DNA from: Saccharina japonica
Taxonomy: Eukaryota > Sar > Phaeophyceae > Laminariales > Laminariaceae
Length of the DNA: 64,000 nucleotides
NCBI GenBank assembly: GCA_008828725.1
Contig: MEHQ01002193.1
Span: 103,519-167,518, forward strand
Reading direction: 5' to 3'
Shown: piece after piece, positions 48,533-59,600 of the stretch
How the letters are laid out: each line of letters begins with the position of its first letter
How positions within the stretch are numbered: position 1 is the stretch's first letter
Notes under the pieces: model-generated
Databases searched by the model: none
What the model was told of the DNA's origin: nothing
The model's input: only the letters and a program-made list of their open reading frames with translations
Position numbers and translations under genes: made by a program

Positions 48533-48779
48533 TACGTAGATCCACCTGACAGCTATGCTGCAAAGGGATCGGTAAAAACAAACGCCTTCCAAATCAGAAA
48601 CACACTCGCGTTCGCTCGTAATAATCCCATTTTAAATTTATGTGTATACTACCCGGTAGGTCGCGCAGACACTCCACTCCCATCAACAGCCTTTCTTCGT
48701 TTTTATTACAAAAATGTACGAACATTGGCCTCTAAACTTGTAGGCCCGAGCGAGCGTCACTCCTCCGATACCCAACATT

Positions 48780-49770
48780 TTACAGCCCCACCACCCCCCC
48801 CCTCCCCACGCTCATACAGGTTTGCACACTAAATCAACTTACATCCCGCCTGTGTCTCAAACTTATTGAGTTTCTAACGCTGCGAATTCATCCGCATTCG
48901 CCAAGAACACCCCACACCGCCCCTATGCTACGTAGTCGAATATAGCAGCGTGTACGCGTAGTAGATTCCGCTTTGGGGTACGCAGTAGTGACCGTAGTGC
49001 CTTCGTTCATGCGCAGAAGCTTTTCCAGAGAGCAGGCGGGCGGACGGGACTCACAGCCCCCCCCTCACATCCAGCTTTGCACACCGAAACCCCCCACACC
49101 CCGCCTGGTGTCTCGAAACGCCATTCCCTTCCTAACGCTACGTATTTACCCGCATCCACGAAGACGAACACCCTATTGCCCCCTTCATATGACACGTACG
49201 TAGTCGACGATAAACCGCCTGCAGTAGATTCTGGTCTGCTCCAGTGTACGTACACAGGGTAGTGGCCTTCGTGTCTTCGTTTGAGCACGCAAAATTTTTC
49301 ACAGAGAGCTCGGAAGGCGGAGGATGCTCAGTCTGAAGCACTTGGATCTGGACACAAGCAGGATGGAAGAAGGAATACGAAGCGTAGGTTTCGTAGATAT
49401 TAATTAGCACCGGTGCAACGACTGTGTGGGGTTAACGAGGTGATGAAAATTAAAAACAGTAACATATGGGTATGTAAAACATCGAGATATATGACGTTAG
49501 ACGAGCTACGTGGGATAGCGGGTTGTACAGAGAGCAGGGAGGCGGGTGTCTGGAGAGCATGTGGCGGCGGCTTTTTAGGATGCAGGAAGACGGATGTGTA
49601 AAGAGTAGGACGACGGGCTCCTCTTGAGCAGGATCGCGGTATGTAATCATTCCGAGCCGTATGAACGTTTGGAAAAGTGTAGAAACAGACAACAGATGGT
49701 TGCCACAAGAAAATAACGATGCATGCGAACAAAAAGCCCTTAGGTTTCTAGAGAGCAGGGCGGCGGTACA
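48780..49770 (+). repeat. degenerate tandem array, units of about 220-275 bp
   Basis: The first two units (about 48780-49045 and 49050-49320) align by C runs, TTTGCACAC, CCCGCCTG, TAACGCT and CAGAGAGC-GGCGG ends. Two more CAGAGAGCAGG-type joints follow at about 49529 and 49748. Confidence 0.65.
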
Positions 49771-50076
49771 TGTTCACTTCAGCAAACTATGCGAACGGAG
49801 GCAAGGTGGGGTAACACCCGTCAACAATGAATATTCACCACCAGCGAGTATAGAGGGTTTCTCCAAAACGCACGGCGCGGTCATGTGCTTTTCCGAAAAT
49901 CAGAGCTGCACATACTGAGGGAATATGAGAAGAGCAGGAAGAACCCACTACGGTCCACGAGATATTTAGTTTTTTTTTGTTTTTCAACGAGCAGTACACC
50001 GAGAGTATTAAGTAGAAGAACGTACCCACCGAGCACGCAGACGTTCTTTAGGCTAACGCGAGCTACGGCAGAGGTA

Positions 50077-50333
50077 GAACGCATGCTACAGTAGAGGTGC
50101 ACCACGTTTTTGCCTCCTAAGAATGGTCACTTAAGGAGCGCCATGCCTTACCGACAAAATGATGTTGGAAGAAAATAAATGTGCTGCCGCATGAGGAATG
50201 GCATGAACGAAGTATACTTTGAAACATGATTCGTCACAAAGATGAAAGTCCACGGATTTGGGTTAAGGAGCCCGATCGTTCAGAAAAAAAATCAGATGAA
50301 AAAGGTATACCTACCTCTACCGTAACACGCGTC
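50077..50333 (+). mobile_element. MITE family A copy
   Basis: GAACGCATGCTACAG to CGTAACACGCGTC, immediately followed by a family A fragment (50333-50400). Confidence 0.82.
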
Positions 50334-50419
50334 GTAGCACATTTAGGCGGAAACGTGTTCTGTATGACGGGGGTGGGGCTCCTTACCCAAAAAGCGTCGG
50401 AATTTATCTCGTGTGGGCT

Positions 50420-50661
50420 CATTCCACGGTAGGGGCGCAGCAGAGTTTTCTGAGCTCCTTGCATGAGGAGCTCAATATCCCACCCGAAACATGACTTCGC
50501 AAACATTCGTTCGCGCAACCCGACCAAACCTTCCAGTGCGGTTGTCCAGAAACAAAAGTACGAGTAGAATAACAAAGAGTATTCGGTGGTTACTCACGCG
50601 AGGAGCTCAACCGGTCATAAGATATTGAGCCAAAAAGTGGCGCCCTTACCGTGGGATTGCT
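50420..50661. mobile_element. MITE family D copy
   Basis: Inverted ends CATTCCACGGTAGGGGCGC and GCGCCCTTACCGTGGGATTG. Interior hairpin GAGCTCCTTGCATGAGGAGC and GCGCAACCCGACCAAACC. Confidence 0.75.
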
Positions 50662-50772
50662 CTGTGTTGCACTCATGTTTCATCGTATAGTGAGGCGCCA
50701 TGGAACGCTTCGTGTGGGGGCTCTTTTATGTTCCTTCCGAAACCAGTTTGTTGAGTGGGGCATAGAGCTTCT

Positions 50773-51019
50773 GACGCATGCTACGATAGAGGTGCACCAT
50801 GTTTTTTCTGTGCTCCTCACTTAAGGAGCATCATACCTCACCAAGAACAGTATTTTGGGGGGAAATAGAAGTGCTGCCGGATGATACATATCATGACCGA
50901 AGTATACTCTGAAAAATGTTTAGTCACAAAAATGAAAGTCCGACGAATTTGGGTTAAGGAGCCCGATCGTTCAGAAAACGATTCAGCCAAACACTGCTAC
51001 CTCTGCCGTAGCACGCGAC
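50773..51019 (+). mobile_element. MITE family A, full length, target duplication TTCT
   Basis: 247 bp. TTCT at 50769-50772 and 51020-51023. Confidence 0.93.
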
Positions 51020-51186
51020 TTCTACAAGTCGAGAGCCTAGTAAGACCTTGGTGTATCTCTGTCGTAACATGCGCCGGCGTACCAGATCGGCCCGCCAACG
51101 CAAAACACCTCGTACGAGCAAGCGTTGGATTATTGTTGTGGCACCATACTCTTACAACCGTGAGCGTACCGGTGTGCCACAGTAGT

Positions 51187-51358
51187 TTTTTGTTTTTGTT
51201 TTGTTTTTGTTTTTTTCCATCCCATTCATTCATTCATTGTCTTCGCCCCTTTTATTATCTCTCCCTCTTTAGTCGAAACTCAGATCCGGGGGTCACTAAG
51301 TGGGCTATCTTTCCCCCCCTCCCCACTACGGCACGTGCCTTGCAGTTTGATCGTTTAC
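51187..51358 (-). mobile_element. SINE-like repeat S, copy 4
   Basis: On the minus strand it ends AATGGGATGGAAAAAAAC and an (AAAAC) tail. Contains CCCCCGGATCTGAG. Confidence 0.7.
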
Positions 51359-51960
51359 ACATATACATATGTACCAGTTTATTTTTCAGGGTTTATGTTG
51401 TTAGCGCTCTCCGCTGAAAACGATTTTGAACGTATTCCAACCTTCCGTAGTGCCCCCCTAAACCCTGAACCGACTCTGTCTATATCTATATACGAAATGA
51501 ACAGGTGGAAATATATTAGCACACGACCTGGGGTTCGACTCCCTTTGTTATCGTCCTGCTTGGGCCGTGTTTCGTATTAGATGTGGAAGTTTTCCGAATT
51601 GGCTGTGACCAACGACTATGATAGGGGCCTGACGTTTACGTTCTAATATTTCACGCCGCTTGTGGCAACTCGTTAGAGTTACACTCCCACCCTTTCAGTC
51701 ACCAAGATACAATGAACACAAGGCGGATCATACCAACACTTCAAGGCATCCATTCTGGTTTTTAATGCTCGCGATAGACGGTATCTTAGGGCCCTCGAAT
51801 CCGAATCCAGTACGTAGAGTGTCAGGGGAGGTGGGACACATACCAAAGTAGAGGTTGCAACGATTGTTGTTCCCGGCGTTCCTCAAAAACATCATTGGGA
51901 CGGAAATGAAAATGCGACCCAGAGCACAATCCCCGGCGAGTTTTGAGTTGAGGAACTCCC

Positions 51961-52188
51961 GCCATCCCATGGAAGGGGCGCAACAGGCTTTACTGAGCTC
52001 TTCACGTGAGGAGCTCAATATCTCAACCGAAACATGACTGACGTCGGAAACATTCGTGCACGCAACCCGACCAAACCTTCCAATGCGGTAGTCCAAAAAC
52101 TAACAGTATTCGGTGGTTATCCATGTAAGGACCTCAACCGGTCAGACAACATGGACCGAAAAAGAGGTACCCCTACTGTGGGATTGCT
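51961..52188. mobile_element. MITE family D copy
   Basis: Collinear with 50420-50661 (GCGCAACAGG, GAGGAGCTCAATATC, CGCAACCCGACCAAACC, TATTCGGTGGTTA) with end CCCCTACTGTGGGATTGC. Confidence 0.75.
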
Positions 52189-52207
52189 CACATGTAAGCC
52201 AAAACGT

Positions 52208-52271
52208 GCACGCGTGCTACGATTAAGGTATATAGCACTTTTTTTGCTGAAACAAAACGTTTTCTGAAAGT
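52208..52271 (-). mobile_element. truncated MITE family A
   Basis: Only the CGCGTGCTACGATTAAGG end and AACGTTTTCTGAA remain before the next copy. Confidence 0.6.
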
Positions 52272-52524
52272 GAGTCGTGCTACGGTAGAGGTGGGTATAC
52301 CTTTTTTTGGCTGAATGGTTTTCTGAGCGATCGGGCTCCTTAACCCAAATTCGTCGGACTTTCATGTTTGTGACGAAACATGTTTCCGAGTATACTTCGG
52401 TCATGATATTTCGCATCCGGCAGCACTTTTATTTTGTTCAAAAATCATTTTGTTCGGTGAGGTATGACGCTCCTTAAGTGAAGAGCTCAGAAAAGAACAT
52501 GGCGCACTTCTATCGTAGCAAAAA
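52272..52524 (-). mobile_element. MITE family A copy
   Basis: GAGTCGTGCTACGGTAG to TATCGTAGCA followed by an A run. The last bases are lost. Confidence 0.85.
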
Positions 52525-53052
52525 AAAAATGCTCCCGCCCCCCCCCCCCCCCTCGTTTTTAGTGGACCGACTACTTGAAAATAGTGTGGGATACGTTTTG
52601 TATGGGTTGACCCGAAATCGTCGAAATACCATTTTTGTGCTGCAATACTCTTTTCCTTGTACAGTTTTAGTCCGTGAGGTTGTTTATCGGGTACAAGTAC
52701 GTTGCACTTTTGTTTTCTCTGAAATCAGTTCTTGGATGACTTACTATTTACTTACTATCAGGGTAGAGCTCCTCAAGCGAGGAGCTCAGACGACTCATGG
52801 TTAGCATCTACCTTACCAGGCATCAGTGCTCCTGTACCCCTATCGGGTGAATCTACTGAGCTAACGACTGGACCATAAAGTGTAGACAATTTATTATTGC
52901 CGAACCAACCAGGGACGCGATATACGCGCCGTCATACTGAGACTGGGGGTTTCGACGCACTGGGCCTACGCCACATTTTTGAGTAAACATTTCAAGCGAG
53001 GCAAAATAGCCACTCTCCCGAGTTGCCTAAATTGTGTAAGTACATATTATTA

Positions 53053-53294
53053 GACGCATGCTGCGATAGAGGTGTATAGCACGTTTTGGCTGATTTGTCT
53101 TCTGAATGATCGGGCTTCTCAACCCAAAGTCGTCTATATTTCAGTCTTGCTTTGCAATATTTTTCAGTGTGCAGTCAGTGAGATGATGGGACTACTGTGC
53201 ATCGGTTAGCACTTCCACGTTTCTCCAAAATCAGTTTTTAGTGAGATGTGGAGCGCCAGAAATACCATGGTGCACCTCCGCCGTAGCATACGTC
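53053..53294 (-). mobile_element. MITE family A copy
   Basis: GACGCATGCTGCGATAG to CCGTAGCATACGTC. It lies about 210 bp downstream of the stop codon of the copy 2 transporter gene. Confidence 0.82.
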
Positions 53295-53507
53295 CATACG
53301 CAGTGAAAATGCGTGTAGCTTGTCCCTATGGTAGCACACCAGTGGGTTTCCAGAAAAACAGGACGGCCGTATGCATGCAGAGAGGCAGCTAATATGTCAA
53401 CGAGATTAATGTCTGCATTAGAAATATGAAACACCTGCTGAAGGTGGCTTGAAAATAAAATGGACGGTGGAAAGAAAGTACTGTATACGTCTACGAACTC
53501 ACTTTGT

Positions 53508-53667
53508 TTACATGCTCACGTACTGGAGGATCGCCGAGAGAAGAATAGCCATAGGCACGACAGATACCACGTAGACGACCGCTAGGGTAGCCGACATAGA
53601 GGCCGCCAGATCCCGCTTCTTTTCCATCTGAAGCATCACTACGCTGTTCTGGGCCGAAGGCATACAT
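53508..53667 (-). CDS. copy 2 exon 11 (C-terminal) with stop
   Basis: The acceptor TGCACAG|A supplies the third base of the codon begun in exon 10, then MPSAQNSVVMLQMEKK, one helix and TAA at 53508-53510. Ser-Ala-Gln-Asn after Pro is typical of the family's C-terminal segment. Confidence 0.9.
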
Positions 53668-56600
53668 CTGTGCACCAACCGAGCATGAAAAAAAGGGAAA
53701 TGTTTGGTTTTTCTTCGAGAGCATTATTTCGTGTCTTGTGGTGGCAGCCAAGGTGGGCGGTATTGCTCTAGGAATTTCGGAAATTATTGGTCACAAAGCC
53801 TACATGCCCGTTACACTGACCGATGCACTCGCACAGCTACACTGACCGAAACTATTACAGTTGACACACTGACCGATTTACTGTCCGGTGCATTGATCGT
53901 TATTTTATCCGTTACACTGACCGCTACACTCTCTGGTACACTGACCGTTCAAGTAGACCGTTACACTCACCGTCAAACTGACCGGTACACCGGGCGTTTA
54001 GTTGGCTGTCTCACTGTCCTTTACTCTGACCGGCGCACTACAGTAGCTGTTGCAGTAACCACCAAACTGACCATTACACTGACCTGTACACTGAACGTCA
54101 CAATGACCGTTGCATAGTTTGTCAAACTGACCGTTTCACCATCCGCTACACTGAGAGTTACACTCAATTTTATACTTACCAATCCACGCACCGTCACAAC
54201 AGCTCTGCACTAACCGCTACACTGACCGTTACGCTGGTCCTTACACTAAATGCCACATATCTCGTAACTCCGTCCGTTAAACTTGACTGTTTAAATGACC
54301 ATTCAACTGGCCGTTACATTAACGATCCTACAGGCCGTAGCACGCATGTATTAACTGACTGCTACCACAAACCGTCACATCAAAGAGGACAGTTACACAG
54401 TCCGTTGCATTGCCCGTTAACATTACACTGGCTGATATATGGGTCTCCACGCTGATAGTCACACAGACGGTATTTTCTTACACCAACCGTAACGGTTACC
54501 GCCCCACTGCCCGATACACTACTCGTCACATTAGTCGGTACACCATCCCCTGCGCTGTACCTCACACTAACCGGCACACTAACCGTCACACTTACCGTTA
54601 CACAGACCTTTACGCTAATGGTTACACTATCATTTCACGAGCCTGCTCACTGATCGGTACACTAAACGTCACACTGACCTACACACGTGAACATCAGATC
54701 AACCGTTAAACTTTTTCTTGGCCTACACGTTACACTAACCCATACACTAGCCGTTACACGAACCGTCGCAATGACCGTTACAATGATCGCTACACTGACC
54801 GTGACGCTGTCGGTTATACTGACAGTTTCACTGTCCATTACACTAACCCTTACAATAGCCGTTGCGTTGACCGGTACAGGTAACGATTTCAGTGAAATTT
54901 ACAGGTTGACAGTTACTCTGACCGTTACACTGTTTAATGACGCTGGGATTTGCACTGGCCATTCAGCTGACCGTTGCACTGGTCGTTACACTAACCGTTA
55001 ACCGTTTCACTACCGCATCCCTTACCGTAACCGTTACGCCGACCGGTACACTGAACGGATACACTGACTCCAACACCATCAGCTACAGAACGTTACACTA
55101 ACCGATACACTACACGTTACACTGCATATTACATGAACCGTTCCACGAAACGTTCCACGAAACGTTGAACTAAACGGTATACTACCTGCTACAATAACCC
55201 TATAGCCAACGGTACACCAGCCGTTACACTAACGTTTACGTTGACTGGTGCACTAACCGTTACACTAACCGGTACACTCACCGTCATACTAACCCATGAA
55301 ATGACCGTTACCCGAACCGGCACTCTCACTGATATACTGACAAAACAATATTCGCTACGACACCGGGATGGGCAACGGACGGCCCCTGGAATTCACGCTT
55401 GCATGAGTAGGACTGACCAGGGGAAGCGCCTTGTCCGCGGGTTGTGTTCTTTGTCTTGTACGATACCGATGAATATACCGATAACTATAATCCATGTTAA
55501 TAACAATGCCGATATCGATACCGATAATGATATCGACACTGATACCGATACCGATACCGATACCGATACCGATACGGATACCGACACCGACACGGATGAC
55601 GATAACGATACTCATAACGATATGGATAACGATAACGACACTGATACCGATATCGAAAATAACGACTATCACCGATATCGACATCGTCACCGATATATAA
55701 GCAACAACAACAATAACAGAGTCGTAGACCTGTGTCAGAGGGCAACTTTTGTTTCCGTGGCTTTTTTTTTCGGGGTGGAAATCTTCTGAGTGATCAGCGT
55801 TGAAGCTACTGTGATTGCTACACATTGTTGAGGATATAGCAAGAACAATATTCATGTCAACGACTCACGCTAGCATAAGAAGAACGAACCAGATGAGCTT
55901 GTCGGAAGGTACCAGCCCCATCCTCGAGCCCAAACCGAGCGTCCCCGCCGTGATTAGTGGCATTAACACGAACCTTGAAGCCATAATGGCCGCAATCTGA
56001 GTGAAAGGCCACAAGAACGAGGTGTAGGGCGGCGGCAGCGGGGCGTCGGGGGGGTTTAGAGCCACAGACCGCGTGTTTGTTGATGACGACAGCAATCTAG
56101 TGACACTGGTTTAACATCAGTAAGGCTCCCCCAAAACGTAACAAGTTATACTCGCAGGAGAGTTAAGGCGGGAGGGTAGGCGTTGGGTTTATGATAATTG
56201 TTTTAAGAAACAGTTTCACCTGCGCTTTTCGAAAGCCTCGTCGGTTTTTTCCGGCGTCGGAACGACCCATGCTACGATAGGAGGTCTTTTTATTATGAGT
56301 CTCCTCACTTGGAGAGCTCCATGCCCCACCCAAACATTATCCTTGAGAGCTTACGTAAGCTTTCACCCGAAGGGGCCTCTCATGGCTGGCATTTGTACGC
56401 TTGACGACTCGACGTGAGTGGGACGGCAGAGGTAGCACATTTAGGCGGAAAATTTTTCCAGTCCATTGCGTTCTTGAACCCAAACAGTTGTCGGGCTTTC
56501 GTTGTTAGGTTACAATTTGTTTCGCGGTAATTTTGGCAGTGGCATTGTTAATCGCGTACCCCTTTTATTTTCGTCCAAACTCAGTTTGGTTCATGTGCTG

Positions 56601-59600
56601 TTAGTATCTACCTCTCAACAAAGAATGAACCTCAACAAATTCTGTAACGTGATGCACTTCTGTCGTACCATGCGACGAGGCGAGCTCACGACCCGGGGAC
56701 TACTGAGTACCCTTAGGGTCACATTCAGCATTTTTCCATATGTTTTCGGTTTCTCAAAGCCTATCCTAAGGCCATCAGTCTGCTTATCGAGCGAATCGTC
56801 TTACATATATTTTCTCAAAGAAATTGTGATTCCGGTGAGGTGCGAGGTACATGTATCATAGCAGCATAGTGTTTCTGGGTCAAGCATATCGCCTCCAGTT
56901 CCGTCAGCCCCGAATGCCGCACGCAGTAGCAACTCAATTTCACATATTTGGTATGGTTCGAACCGCCATGCACCGAGGGTGAGGGGGATATAGCCGGTTG
57001 TCTTTTAATGGTGTAGCCCTGGAGATATCACCGAAAATGCGACCCGACCAATCACAGGTCTTCAAAGAGGTCAATAGTAGCCACGTGTTTGCGTAGGGAT
57101 TCAGGTTTTCGCCCCACTATGTTGCTTTCTGAACGATCCGGTTCCAGGTAGCCAATGACATGTTTGTACGAAGGGTCACGCATTGTTCGACGATCTAACT
57201 TCCTAGGATCAACGTGACCTCATACTTGAACGCCCAAGATCCGTTATACACTGATGATAAGTAGTATAGTAAAAGGTTGATCCTGGAGTTGGCACGTTTA
57301 TCGTACAAAGGTCCACATTTTTAAAATACTATCAAGATATGTACTCTGAACTGATCCACAAGTGTTCTATATGCCCCAGCCGAACTGTTGGCGAGTGATT
57401 TCTATGTTGTATTCCACACCGAAACTATGGGATCCCTTCAGACCCGCATTTCCCAAACACATATCAAAACCGAAATATCTGGCGGAGCAAAAGGGGAAAA
57501 ATAATCTCCAAACCATTACTGGATCGGCAGGGGATAATAAAACAGCTGTGCTCAATTTCAGGCCACAAACTGACGTGGACGTTGCACTCTCCAAACTGTT
57601 TCGGTTGTAAGAATAAGACCCCTGTATAACTCACTCAAAGCTCGTTTGGAGAAACGGCTCAAACGTTTGACAACCCAATCAGCTATAGCAAAATGCTATC
57701 TGTAGGTATACCACATTTAATATTGTGAACATACACACATCCCGACGATAATCGATAGTTGGGCTAAGGACCCCGGCCAGACAAAACATGCATCGGCGAA
57801 ACGCTTTACCTTCATCGCAGCAGCGTATCCCCCTTAACACCGCGAAGGTACCCATCAACTATCGGACCCAGCTACCGAATCCTACGTCGACGCCCACCCC
57901 CCTGTAATTTATATCTGTTCAGTCAGGTAGTTGGGAAGCAGGAGTTGCGGGGGGGGGGGGGAGGGAAGGGGGTGGCAAGCGAACGCCAACCCGGAGGATG
58001 TTATCACCTTCTTGTAAAAAGCTGTTGGTGTTTCTGTAGCTGTCGCAGCAGCCTCAGCATCAGCATCATAGTCATCATCGGCAGCAGAAAACAAGTACTA
58101 GGAGGGTGGGAAGAGGTAGGGGGCACAGAGCCGTACCCTGGAGCGGTAGCAGCTCGAGTCAAAGCGGCAACACACTCTCCGGCTTCCGCAGCTTCAAGGG
58201 TTTGCAGCAATGCAGTGGCATTCGTGGTGGTGGTGGTGGCTTTGGTAGTGTTGGTGATGTTGGTGGCGTTGGCGGGTTTGGTAGTCGTTGTGTTTGTGGC
58301 CGCTGTCTTGGTGGTCGTTGGGTTGGTTGTCTTTGTGTTGGTGGCCTTTTGGCTGGTGGTTGTTGTGTCGGTGGTAACAGCATTCGTCGTCGTTGCTGGT
58401 GGCGATGAGGTGGTGAGGGTCGTGGGCGCCGTGGGGCGGGGGGCGGGCGAGAGAACCGGCCAGCACGAGAATCGAGGCAGGGGTGTACGCGCTCCCCCAG
58501 GTCTGTAAACGCCGAGCACATTTAATGAGGTGTCACGCAAGCATGTTGATCAATTAGGAGGAGAACAGAGGAGGGAGGGGTGGGAGGGGATGAGAGGGGT
58601 TGGGAGGTGATTGGAGGAGAAGCGAGGATGTGATATTGAGATTAAATAGAGGGGAGGGGGAGTAGAGTACCCCCTGCCCCCCACTAACACCAGGCTCGCT
58701 GAACGCGGTTTTGAACACCACGGGGTAAACCTTCAGTACAGTACGGGACACTTGAATATGAATAGGCTAACATGAAAGCCAGGCTAGGATTTAGAGGGAA
58801 GTAGGAAATTCGGGTGTCGCTGTCCTGAAATTCGTGGAGAAAATACCTTCTTTCAAAAACAAAAATCCAACCTGGACCAGATTTCCTATTGTTTTATGTG
58901 GTGGCCTGTACTGTATGGCAAGTGTAAGCTCCGATCAACGAAATAGGCGATGCCACTGTAGAGGGCACCTCTTATTTGCCTTCTGGAGAAATATTTGTCA
59001 CTGGGACCGGACGATCTCCTCAAGTGAAACACTACTGGTTAATACGATATTTGTACTACGTATTCGTGGTGTACTTTGGTTAGGATTACTACAAAATGTG
59101 GGTCGGGTCGCGCCAAACAACGTTCTTGGAAGGTGTTTCGTTCGGGTGATACCTATATCGAGCTCTTCATGCGAGGAGCTCACATAATAAAGACATCACC
59201 CCTGGAAGGTGACATTGCTCTTGACGCTTGCTACGACAAAAAATCACCATGATTTTGCCTTATAAGGGTGGTCACTTGAGAATCTCTATACCTCGCCCCA
59301 ATACTAGGTTTGGAGGAGAATAATAGGCCTATGCGCCTCATACACAATCCTAAGCATAACTAGAATTTTTTGTTCATCACAAGACATAATTTCAGACGGT
59401 TTTGGGTTAAGGAGCCCCGTCATTCAGAGTTTTTTGTTCTGCCTAAACCAGTCACCTCTACCGTGGCAGGCGTCTCTCTATACTGTTATCAGGCGCATGA
59501 GCGTGTTACCTGGAGGGCTGCGTAGAAGGGGGAAAGTGGTGCCGATTTTCCCAGAAGCAAGAGTCTTCCCCACGGCGCCATCCCCACCGCCATGCCGGCA

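Noticed and set aside
50881..51417. 178-codon + frame beginning inside a MITE
   Set aside because: Its start (the MKVRRIWVKEPDRSE peptide) recurs wherever family A is read in that frame, and the rest covers repeat S.
53704..55789. Thr/Val/Leu and Asp/Thr repeat proteins of up to 182 codons
   Set aside because: Translation of the 12-bp and GATACC arrays, located in an intron of copy 2.
58004..58540. 178-codon Thr/Asn-rich frame
   Set aside because: It overlaps exon 8 in a different frame from the conserved helix. The Thr run comes from the GGT/GTT tract.
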